A DNA stretch of 15,765 bases from an uncultured Collinsella sp. (GTDB lineage Bacteria; Actinomycetota; Coriobacteriia; Coriobacteriales; Coriobacteriaceae): assembly GCA_900544465.1 (NCBI GenBank), contig UQVT01000025.1:1-15765 (forward strand). The letters are read 5' to 3'. Made by a program: the position numbers and the translations under genes. The notes below the pieces were generated by a model. The model saw nothing but the letters and a program-made list of their open reading frames with translations, was not told the DNA's origin and searched no databases. Every line of letters starts with the position of its first letter. Position 1 is the first letter of the stretch. Shown piece by piece: positions 5,711 to 12,306 of the stretch.

Positions 5711-7390
5711 GTGAGAGCTGCCACTGTCCTTCGTTCAGTTATATGTCGCGCCCTGGCCATTGTGCTTGCCGCGCTTGCCGCACTGAGTTCCATCGCGCCT
5801 GTCCAGGCTTTTGCCGATGACTCTAGTCAGCCAGTCAAGACGGTCCGCGTTGGTTGGCTCGTCAACAACGAGGGCTTCCAGGACGGCACCCCCGGCGAGC
5901 GTCTCTCGGGATGGGGCTACGAGTACCTCCAGACCCTATCGTACTACACGCCCGGTTGGCGGTACGAATACGTCTCTGGCACCTTCACCGAGCTTATGGA
6001 CATGCTCGAGGCGGGCGAAATCGACCTCATGCCCAACATCTCCTACTCCGAGGAACGCGCCCAAAAGCTGCTCTTTTCCTCGAACCCCGAGGGCACCGAG
6101 CGCTACTACATCTACGCCAGGCCCGACCGTGACGACCTCGCAAAGGGTGACCCTCAAGCACTCCAAGGTCTCACTATCGGCTACAACCCTGGCGTTATGC
6201 AAACCTTCGTTGGCCAGCAGTGGCTCGCCAACGAGGGAGTCACCTGCACATACAGGGAGTATGACGGAGGATCCGATCTCTTTGATGCGCTCGCAAACGA
6301 CGAAGTCGATGCCGTCATCATGAACGACACGACCTCGTCGCCCAGTGCCTCCCCCATGTTCTACATCGGCTCGAGCGACTACTATTTTGCCGTTCCCAAA
6401 AGCCGCCCCGACCTGATGAACGACATCAATGCTGCCATGACGGCAATCGCCCGCGTCAACCCACGCTATAACGACGAAGTCAAATCTAACTACTCGACCC
6501 AAAACAGCGGTTCATCATCGCTCAACGGTCCCGAACGTTCCTGGCTCAAAGCAAATGACAACACCATCACACTCGGCTACATTACGGGCAAACTCCCCTA
6601 CTGCAACGAAGACGAAGACGGCAAAATGGAAGGCTCGCTCGCATCGCTTGCGACAACGTTGCACGATAAATTTGGCATTACGGTCAAAACCGTCGCCTTT
6701 GATAGCTACAAGATGATGTCAAAGGCCCTGTCAAAGGGAAGCATAGACGTTGCGCTGCCGGTATACCGAGATTACTGGTTTGCCGAGCAAATAGGCGTTG
6801 TGCAGTCGGTATCGTTGGGGACCATGTCCCTCACCGCCATCCACACCGGCAGCAACCTGAACAAAGACCTCCAGAACATCGCCTGTACCAAATCATCGTT
6901 TATCAACAAAAATGCACTTGAAAGTCTGTTCCCCACAGCGACCGTAACTGAATACCAATCCGACGATGAAGTGTTCGACGCCCTCAGGAAGGGAACGGCG
7001 CACTGCATCGTCGCTCCCAGTTCACGCGTAAAAACCATTGGCGACCGTTACGATCTCGAGGACTGCGAGACGGTCGAGCTCCCTGACACCTGTGAGCTCT
7101 CGTGCTGGATTTCGCGCGGAAAGCCCGAGCTGCTGGGAATCATCAACAAGGGCATCATCAATGCCGGAGAATCGCTCTCCGCAAGCAATTTCTCCTCCAC
7201 GTCGTACACGGCCCAGGAATCCAACGCGCTTCAATTCCTTTATCGCAACCGCACCGCCATTGCAGCCACCCTCATCGGTATGTTGTCGGTCGGCATCGTC
7301 CTGCTCATCTGGGCGCTCGTGCGCGCTCGAACCGAGCGCAAAAAGCCGATGCCGCCAACGCCGCTAAGACGGCATTCCTCACGCGCATGA
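5711..7390 (+). CDS. Sensor kinase N-terminal part: signal peptide, two Venus-flytrap (SBP_bac_3) domains, TM
   Basis: This is the extracytoplasmic sensory half of a BvgS/EvgS-like hybrid kinase. A signal peptide (RALAIVLAALAALSS, then APVQA) ends near residue 35. The first solute-binding family 3 domain covers about 42-255 and opens VKTVRVGWL. The second covers about 275-490 and opens NTITLGYITGKLPYCN. A TM helix follows at about 516-538 (AATLIGMLSVGIVLLIWALV). The frame then runs RARTERKK and leaves the family into PMPPTPLRRHSSRA before a TGA. The kinase continues in the -1 frame, so the gene is split at 7340-7344. The GTG at 5711 is preferred (AGGA at 5701-5704); an in-frame ATG at 5678 lacks a clear ribosome site. 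The family binds amino acids or similar small ligands; the ligand is unknown. If in-frame, the full protein would be about 934 aa. Confidence 0.8.
   Translation: MRAATVLRSVICRALAIVLAALAALSSIAPVQAFADDSSQPVKTVRVGWLVNNEGFQDGTPGERLSGWGYEYLQTLSYYTPGWRYEYVSGTFTELMDMLEAGEIDLMPNISYSEERAQKLLFSSNPEGTERYYIYARPDRDDLAKGDPQALQGLTIGYNPGVMQTFVGQQWLANEGVTCTYREYDGGSDLFDALANDEVDAVIMNDTTSSPSASPMFYIGSSDYYFAVPKSRPDLMNDINAAMTAIARVNPRYNDEVKSNYSTQNSGSSSLNGPERSWLKANDNTITLGYITGKLPYCNEDEDGKMEGSLASLATTLHDKFGITVKTVAFDSYKMMSKALSKGSIDVALPVYRDYWFAEQIGVVQSVSLGTMSLTAIHTGSNLNKDLQNIACTKSSFINKNALESLFPTATVTEYQSDDEVFDALRKGTAHCIVAPSSRVKTIGDRYDLEDCETVELPDTCELSCWISRGKPELLGIINKGIINAGESLSASNFSSTSYTAQESNALQFLYRNRTAIAATLIGMLSVGIVLLIWALVRARTERKKPMPPTPLRRHSSRA
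7339..7345 (+). other. Frame-change site C AAA AAG in the sensor kinase gene
   Basis: The upstream frame reads CGC AAA AAG CCG. The kinase frame resumes as AAA GCC GAT GCC GCC (K-A-D-A-A), one base back. Adding one A to the A5 run (7340-7344), or a -1 slip on AAA AAG, restores a continuous TM-HisKA protein. AAA AAG is the slippery hexamer also used in dnaX-type -1 frameshifting, but the preceding base is C rather than A, and I see no obvious upstream Shine-Dalgarno-like stimulator. It could be an assembly error, a real inactivating deletion, or recoding. Confidence 0.8.
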
Positions 7391-8514
7391 GCCACGACAT
7401 CCGTACGCCACTCAACGGCATCCTGGGTCTTATCGAAATTGAGGAATTGAAAGACGGCGACATGCAGGCTGCCCGCGAAAGCCGCGCCAAGGCGCGTGTT
7501 GCCGCCAATCACCTACTCTCGCTGATTAACGACATCCTCGAGATGGGCAAAATCGAAGACCGCAAGCTAACTCTGGAACATGCGCCTTTTAACCTCAAAA
7601 AGCTCTGTGACGATACGCTGGTGCTGTGCAAGCTCCGCGCATCCGATAACGGCATCACAATGCAGGACAATAGTCTGCCGTACGCCACGGGACCATACAT
7701 GATCGGCAGTCCCACCCATATCCGACAGATTATGATCAACCTGTTAAACAACAGCATTAAGTACAACAAGCACGGCGGCTCCGTCACCTTTAGCTCAAAG
7801 ACCAAACCACTCGATAACGGGCGCGCGCTCTTTTGCTTTAGCGTTTCGGATACCGGCATTGGCATGGCTCCCGAGTTTTTAAAGCATATCTATGAGCCGT
7901 TTGCACAAGAAGGTGACAATGCGCGCAGCAAGTTCCAAGGAACCGGCATGGGCATGCCAATCGTCAAGTCGCTTATTGAACTGATGGGCGGTACGATTGA
8001 GATTTCGAGTGAGGTTGACGTGGGAAGTACGTTCAACGTCCAGATTCCGCTCGATATCGACAAGAACCCTCAGACGCGGGCAGATACGGTCGAGAGGGCG
8101 CTCGACTGCTCGCTCGCCGACATGAACGTGCTGCTCGCCGAAGACAACGAATTGAATGCCGAGATTGCCCAGGCGCTGCTCGAAAGCGAAGGCATTGTCG
8201 TAACTCGCGCCGCCGATGGCAACGAAGCGGTCGACCTATACGTTGGCCGTCCCGCCGGCAGCTTCGATGCGATTCTGATGGACATCATGATGCCGGGAAT
8301 GGATGGTTACGAGGCGACCCGCGCGATTCGTCTGAGCGAGAAGATCGATGCAGCCGATATCCCCATCATCGCGCTCACCGCCAATGCCTTTGCCGAGGAC
8401 GCCAAGGCGGCACACGACGCCGGTATGAACGCCCATCTGTCCAAACCGCTCGACTTTAACAAGCTCAAAAACATGCTCGCCCGCATCAAGAAAAACGGAT
8501 CCGTTTCGCTATAG
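7342..8514 (+). CDS. Sensor kinase C-terminal part: HisKA, HATPase_c, receiver (-1 frame)
   Basis: This is the cytoplasmic half of the hybrid histidine kinase. Numbering from the slip codon: H-box MSHDIRTPLNG with phospho-acceptor H18, N-box NLLNNSIKYN, G1 DTGIGM, G2 GTGMGMP, then a receiver domain starting NVLLAEDNELN. The receiver has phospho-acceptor D314 in LMDIMMPGMDG and the conserved lysine in HLSKP. There is no HPt domain and no DNA-binding domain. An ATG at 7387 is in frame, overlaps the upstream TGA as ATGA and encodes the H-box methionine. It has no ribosome site and would give a kinase lacking the start of HisKA, so independent initiation is unlikely to be the native design. The receiver and kinase closely resemble those of the minus-strand kinase at 9106-11295, so the two are paralogues. 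Confidence 0.82.
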   Translation, partial: KADAANAAKTAFLTRMSHDIRTPLNGILGLIEIEELKDGDMQAARESRAKARVAANHLLSLINDILEMGKIEDRKLTLEHAPFNLKKLCDDTLVLCKLRASDNGITMQDNSLPYATGPYMIGSPTHIRQIMINLLNNSIKYNKHGGSVTFSSKTKPLDNGRALFCFSVSDTGIGMAPEFLKHIYEPFAQEGDNARSKFQGTGMGMPIVKSLIELMGGTIEISSEVDVGSTFNVQIPLDIDKNPQTRADTVERALDCSLADMNVLLAEDNELNAEIAQALLESEGIVVTRAADGNEAVDLYVGRPAGSFDAILMDIMMPGMDGYEATRAIRLSEKIDAADIPIIALTANAFAEDAKAAHDAGMNAHLSKPLDFNKLKNMLARIKKNGSVSL

Positions 8515-8556
8515 TTTGTGCTCAACCACCACGCACGACCAGAAAGGAAGCCAACG

Positions 8557-9036
8557 ATGTTTAGGCCCTTACGTCGAAAGAAGCGCGCCATCACCGACGA
8601 AGAAGCGCGCGAACTGCTCGCTACCTGCAAGCGCGGCGTCTTTGCCGTCAACGGCGACGATGGCTACCCGTACGCCATTCCCGTCAACTACTTCTTTGAC
8701 GGCGAGCACGACAAGATTTATTTCCATGGCGCCAAGGCCGGCCACAAGGTCGACGCACTCAAGCGCGATGACAAGGTCTGCTTTACCGTTTACGGCAACG
8801 AGTGGTACCAGGACGGTGACTGGGCTCCCTACGTTATGAGCACCGTGGTCTTTGGCCGCTGTCGCCTGGCGAATGACACCCCCGCGTTTATCGAGGACAA
8901 AGTCCGCCAGCTCGCGCTTAAGTACTACCCTTCTGCCGAAGAAGTCGAGGAGGAAATCGCCAAAGACATCAAGGGCGTCCAACTCTACGAGATTTCGATT
9001 GAGCATCTTTGCGGCAAGCAGATTCAGGAAAAGTAA
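8557..9036 (+). CDS. Pyridoxamine 5'-phosphate oxidase family / NimA-like FMN-binding split-barrel protein
   Basis: A 159-aa cytoplasmic flavoprotein candidate of the Pyridox_ox_2 type. Seen: the N-terminal ITDEEARELLATCKRGVFAV strand, YAIPVNYFF at about 39-47, and IYFHGAKAGHKVDALKRDD at about 54-72. The last is the pattern of the split-barrel FMN fold shared with 5-nitroimidazole-resistance (Nim) proteins. The true oxidase reaction is not assured; many members are reductases or have unknown roles. The ATG at 8557 follows AGAAAGGA (8541-8548). It lies 42 bp after the sensor kinase stop on the same strand with no terminator between, so it may be read as the kinase operon's second gene. A strong hairpin follows it. 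Confidence 0.88.
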   Translation: MFRPLRRKKRAITDEEARELLATCKRGVFAVNGDDGYPYAIPVNYFFDGEHDKIYFHGAKAGHKVDALKRDDKVCFTVYGNEWYQDGDWAPYVMSTVVFGRCRLANDTPAFIEDKVRQLALKYYPSAEEVEEEIAKDIKGVQLYEISIEHLCGKQIQEK

Positions 9037-9063
9037 GCCCCTCAGCAAGCCTCATCAATAACA

Positions 9064-9103
9064 ATATGGCCCGGTTCCAACCCACCTTGGAACCGGGCCA
9101 TAT
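9064..9103. terminator. Bidirectional hairpin between convergent genes
   Basis: A perfect 17-bp stem (9064-9080 with 9087-9103) around the loop CCCACC. The arm reads ATATGGCCCGGTTCCAA. It fills the gap between the split-barrel gene (ends 9036) and the minus-strand kinase (stop at 9106-9108). Read on the minus strand it is followed by ATTGTTATTG, a loose T-rich tail; read on the plus strand there is no T-tract. It probably stops transcription from both sides. Confidence 0.75.
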
Positions 9104-9105
9104 GC

Positions 9106-11295
9106 TTATGAAGCGGCGGCGATGTGCGCTAACGCCTCGACGAGCTCTTGCGAGCTCACAGGCTTGCTCAAGTGAGCGTTCATGCCCGCCTCACGCGAAA
9201 GCCTGCGGTCGTCGGCAAAGGCGTTGGCACTCACGGCGATAATCGGCGTGGTCGCGGCATCCTCGCGATCGAGTGCTCGAATTCGACGCGTGGCCTCAAG
9301 GCCATCGATGCCAGGCATCATGATGTCCATCAACACCACGTCGTACTCGTGCGGTGCGCTCGCGGTAAACATCTCGACGGCAGACTCACCATCCTTGGCA
9401 TGCGTCACGACGGCACCGGCACGGCTGAGCGTAAACTGCGCGATCTCGGCATTCAGATCGTTATCCTCTACGAGTAAAACGCGCAAGCCCTGGAGCGCAT
9501 CGCCATCGCCCCCATCCACGCGAACTGCCTGAGGAATCTCGGAACGCTTGCATTTCTCGAACGGCAGGCGGATGGTAAACGTCGTCCCCTGCCCCAAGAC
9601 GCTCGTAAAGCTCATGGTTCCGCCCATAAGCTCGACCAACTGTTTTGCGATGGGCGCGCCCAGGCCAGTTCCCGATGAAGCGCCTTCCACCTGTTGCTCC
9701 TCGCGGCAAAACGGCTCGTAGAGGCGCTGCTGGAACTCCTCGCTCATGCCAATACCGTTGTCGGCGATCGTGTATTCATAGACGGGGACGCCATCCGCTG
9801 GCTCCACCTCGCGGCACACCAGGCGAACATAGCCGCCCTGGCGGTTGTACTTGACGGCATTGCCGGCAATATTGAGCAACAAGCGCTTGAGGTGCGTCAC
9901 GCTCACCCGCGCATAGGGATGATTAAGCGTCTGCTGGTCGCAGATAATTGTCACCAGACGCTCCTCGGCCTGGCGCTCAAGAATATCGCGCACCTCGTGG
10001 TTGAGGGTCGCCAAGTTTGTGGGAACAAGCTCCAGGTCGACCTGCCCGCTCTCCAGGCGACTCATATCCAGGGCCTCGTTGGCAAGGTCGAGCAGCAGTC
10101 CCGATGCCGTCCAGATTTTTGAGCGGCACTCGGCCTGCTTTTGCAGATCGTCCCCATTGGCATCGCCGACCTCGACCATACCGCGAATGCCGTTGATGGG
10201 CGTGCGCAGATCGTGGCTCATGCGGCGCAAAAACTCCGTCTTTGCCGAGTTGGCAGACGAGGACTCACGCGCCGCCTTTGCCAGCTTGTCGCCATAGTCG
10301 CGCTCCTGCTGCAGCAAGTCCGTCAAACGTCGACGGTCAGCGCGGCGACGCACCATCACAACAACGGCTACAACACCGCTGTAGAGCACCAGCACGCCGG
10401 CAGCAACAGCCGCGACAACCTCAAAGTAGCGCCGCGCCGAGGCATAGGTGTACACGTAGAACCCGCGCGCTTTTCCAAATGTGCCCAAATACCACTCGCC
10501 ATTGGCGTTGACCAATCTGACCTTACCAGCCGGGCACCGATCCTTTATACCGTCGACAATGAAGGCATCCGTCGCAGGCAGATCGAATACGCCCAATATG
10601 GTGGGTTCAACGGCATTGGTCGCAACGACCTTGCCATCGCTTTCAATCACGATATTGCCGCTGTCAATGGTCTCATAACCACCGAGCAGGCTCTGCAGTT
10701 TGAGCGTATTGCTTGCAACTGCCTTCGCGCTCTGATGCCTTACTGCGACAACGATGCCCTCGTCATCCTGCCGGGTTACGCAGCCAATGTCTGCGACCGA
10801 ATCATCCGAAAGCGTAATGCGGGCGGTATAGGACTTAAGCGGATGGGCTGCCACCTCCAGCACGGGTGCTTCCTTGAGATACGTAGCGAGCGACTCGTAG
10901 CCCACGCCATCCGTCGAGGACTCGGACACCAAATTGCCCGATGCGTCCGTCACGATCAGTGCACTCACGTTGAACTGGTCAGCATATTGCTCCAACATGG
11001 CGTTATCCACCGAACCGTCGCGCACCATATCGCGCGCCGTCTCTCCTGCGATCTCCATAACGCGAATCAGGTTTTTGGTCGTATAGGCGCTATTGAATGC
11101 ATCGTAGGAAAGGCTCTGCGTCGCCACGTAATCGACAACGTCGGCAAAGCGCTGCTCGGCTTGGGCCGTCGCGTAACCGTAGCTCATCATGCCGGCAACA
11201 ACCGAGAGCGCTATCCCCAGCAGAGCGACAAGGAGCCATACCCCTGCCGAACGATTGCCCCGCTCCTGAGCGGCGTGGTCGGGTGCATCGATCAT
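9106..11295 (-). CDS. Hybrid sensor histidine kinase with receiver domain
   Basis: A 729-aa membrane kinase. TM1 is about 18-39, an extracytoplasmic sensor region of about 250 residues follows (dCache-like by its length and strands such as SALIVTDASGNLVSES), and TM2 is about 292-315. The cytoplasmic part has HisKA with H361 in MSHDLRTPINGI, an N-box LLLNIAGNAVKYN (472-484), G1 DNGIGM, G2 GTGLGAP, and a receiver (LRVLLVEDNDLN at about 604) with D657 in LMDIMMPGIDG and the lysine in HLSKP. No HPt or output domain is attached. The ATG at 11295 overlaps the stop of the upstream binding-protein gene (ATGA), implying translational coupling and a joint sensing role. All catalytic residues look intact. 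Partner proteins for the phosphorelay are not in the window. Confidence 0.93.
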   Translation of the reverse strand: MIDAPDHAAQERGNRSAGVWLLVALLGIALSVVAGMMSYGYATAQAEQRFADVVDYVATQSLSYDAFNSAYTTKNLIRVMEIAGETARDMVRDGSVDNAMLEQYADQFNVSALIVTDASGNLVSESSTDGVGYESLATYLKEAPVLEVAAHPLKSYTARITLSDDSVADIGCVTRQDDEGIVVAVRHQSAKAVASNTLKLQSLLGGYETIDSGNIVIESDGKVVATNAVEPTILGVFDLPATDAFIVDGIKDRCPAGKVRLVNANGEWYLGTFGKARGFYVYTYASARRYFEVVAAVAAGVLVLYSGVVAVVVMVRRRADRRRLTDLLQQERDYGDKLAKAARESSSANSAKTEFLRRMSHDLRTPINGIRGMVEVGDANGDDLQKQAECRSKIWTASGLLLDLANEALDMSRLESGQVDLELVPTNLATLNHEVRDILERQAEERLVTIICDQQTLNHPYARVSVTHLKRLLLNIAGNAVKYNRQGGYVRLVCREVEPADGVPVYEYTIADNGIGMSEEFQQRLYEPFCREEQQVEGASSGTGLGAPIAKQLVELMGGTMSFTSVLGQGTTFTIRLPFEKCKRSEIPQAVRVDGGDGDALQGLRVLLVEDNDLNAEIAQFTLSRAGAVVTHAKDGESAVEMFTASAPHEYDVVLMDIMMPGIDGLEATRRIRALDREDAATTPIIAVSANAFADDRRLSREAGMNAHLSKPVSSQELVEALAHIAAAS

Positions 11296-11498
11296 GACAG
11301 GCCCTCCATATTCAAAAATGGCGAAGGGTCATCAAAGTACTTTGACACCAGACGTTCCATGGTGCCATCGGCAAGCATTTCCTGGTAGGCATGAGTGAGC
11401 TTAACGTCGATGCCGCGCGTATCGTTGATATCGAAAGCGGTGCCCAAACCGACCTCTAGCAGCGGCTCATCCAGAATACGATACGTCACACCATAGTC
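11292..11498 (-). CDS. Solute-binding lipoprotein, C-terminal part after frame change
   Basis: This frame continues the binding protein as KDYGVTYRILDEPLLEVG and then LGTAFDINDTRG. It ends with LTHAYQEMLADGTMERLVSKYF, the typical last lobe and C-terminal helix of SBP_bac_3 proteins. The upstream frame supplies the earlier lobe. Its TGA overlaps the ATG of the kinase gene. The segment has no start codon or ribosome site of its own that would make biological sense, so it should be read together with 11505-12162 as one roughly 289-aa gene. Confidence 0.7.
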   Translation of the reverse strand, partial: DYGVTYRILDEPLLEVGLGTAFDINDTRGIDVKLTHAYQEMLADGTMERLVSKYFDDPSPFLNMEGLS

Positions 11499-12162
11499 TT
11501 TTTTCGTAGGTGAGGAACGAGGACTCATGCGCGGCGATAGCGTCGACCAGGCCCTCGACGAGCGCCGGGTTCAGGTATGAACCGTCCGAAAAGCTGTAGA
11601 GTTCCTTGATCTGCGGAACGTTTTCATTTGTATGATTGAGCAAAATGTCCTCGGGCTTGGTGGTGGACTGGACCGCCACGACCTTATCCTCAAGATCGGC
11701 AAGCGTGTAGATATCGCTCTGGGGATCGACCGCGACCACCTGGCGGCTCGCAAGGTATGGGCCGGCCCAACGATATTCGTTTTCGCGACCCGTCATACTA
11801 AAGCTGCCCATAACACAATCGAGCTCGCCGCTCGCCAGCAGCTCTTTCTTCTTTTCCCAATCGATCAGCTGGTACTTTGGCTTGTAACCAATGCGGGCCA
11901 AAGCCTCGGTCAATATCTCGACATCCAGGCCAACGATATCGCCGTACTCGTCGGTATACACAAACGGTGGATAGAGGTCGCTGCCGACGTTGAGCGTCTT
12001 AAGGTTGTCGTCTTTGGCCCGCGAGGCGTCCAGGCCTTCTAATGCAGACGTCGAGGCTTTGTCATTACGCCCAAAACAGCCAGCTATCGCTACGACAAAG
12101 GCGCACGCTACCGCAAGCGCAACAAACAACGATATGGCAACCGAGCGACGGGGTCTTTTCAT
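11467..12162 (-). CDS. Solute-binding lipoprotein (SBP family 3), N-terminal part
   Basis: An extracytoplasmic ligand-binding lipoprotein. It has a basic N-terminus MKRPRRS, a hydrophobic stretch, and lipobox AIAGC with lipidated C29. The binding domain starts TLNVGSDLYPPFVYTDEYG and includes the family pattern GLDVEILTEALARIGYKP and LASGELDCVMGSFSMT. The last family-like residues are about 210-220 (AAHESSFLTYEK). The frame then runs RLWCDVSYSG to a TGA, while the -1-base version continues correctly (11292-11498). GGAG (12167-12170) precedes the ATG. No ABC permease or ATPase is nearby. Instead the gene is coupled to a histidine kinase, so it probably acts as a ligand-sensing partner rather than a transporter subunit. 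This is inference from context; the ligand is unknown. Confidence 0.85.
   Translation of the reverse strand: MKRPRRSVAISLFVALAVACAFVVAIAGCFGRNDKASTSALEGLDASRAKDDNLKTLNVGSDLYPPFVYTDEYGDIVGLDVEILTEALARIGYKPKYQLIDWEKKKELLASGELDCVMGSFSMTGRENEYRWAGPYLASRQVVAVDPQSDIYTLADLEDKVVAVQSTTKPEDILLNHTNENVPQIKELYSFSDGSYLNPALVEGLVDAIAAHESSFLTYEKRLWCDVSYSG
11499..11504 (-). other. Frame-change site: A6 run in the solute-binding protein gene
   Basis: On the minus strand the upstream frame reads TAC GAA AAA AGA and soon stops. Removing one A (A6 to A5) gives TAC GAA AAA GAC TAT GGT (Y-E-K-D-Y-G), which continues the SBP_bac_3 domain to its natural end. A +1 (or -2) shift would therefore be needed on the ribosome, the opposite sign from the event at 7340-7344. 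Confidence 0.8.
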
Positions 12163-12204
12163 CGAGCTCCAGACGATCCTGTTTACAGACTAAAATGGTA
12201 AGAA

Positions 12205-12213
12205 ATAATAGCA
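12205..12213 (-). promoter_or_regulatory. Extended -10 promoter for the binding protein/kinase operon
   Basis: On the minus strand TGCTATTAT fits the extended -10 pattern TGnTATAAT with one mismatch, about 43 nt upstream of the ATG at 12162. TTGGGC (12231-12236, minus strand) is a possible -35 at 20 bp, too far to be convincing; extended -10 promoters need it less. Confidence 0.4.
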
Positions 12214-12259
12214 AACAAAACCACACGAGTGCCCAATTGTTACAGACGCTTTACCGTAT

Positions 12260-12291
12260 GGGGCCTTCCAGCCGACTTGGCAGAAGACCCC
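12260..12291 (-). terminator. Hairpin between the MalY-like gene and the binding-protein gene
   Basis: On the minus strand GGGGTCTTC and GAAGGCCCC pair over nine bases (one G-U), with an inner GCC/GGC stem. It starts 15 bases after the MalY-like stop and precedes the putative promoter of the next gene. There is no T-tract, so it may be a terminator of the aminotransferase gene or simply a structured leader. Confidence 0.4.
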
Positions 12292-12306
12292 GCATGCAGT
12301 GCTCAC

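Noticed and set aside
7102..7341. Upstream extension of the kinase frame before the frame-change site
   Set aside because: In this stretch the other frame encodes the end of the second flytrap domain and the TM helix, so the extension is a shadow.
10141..11388. Long plus-strand open frame (415 codons) opposite the hybrid kinase
   Set aside because: It is antisense to a gene with all kinase motifs intact. Long antisense frames are expected in GC-rich coding DNA, and the translation shows no recognisable domain.
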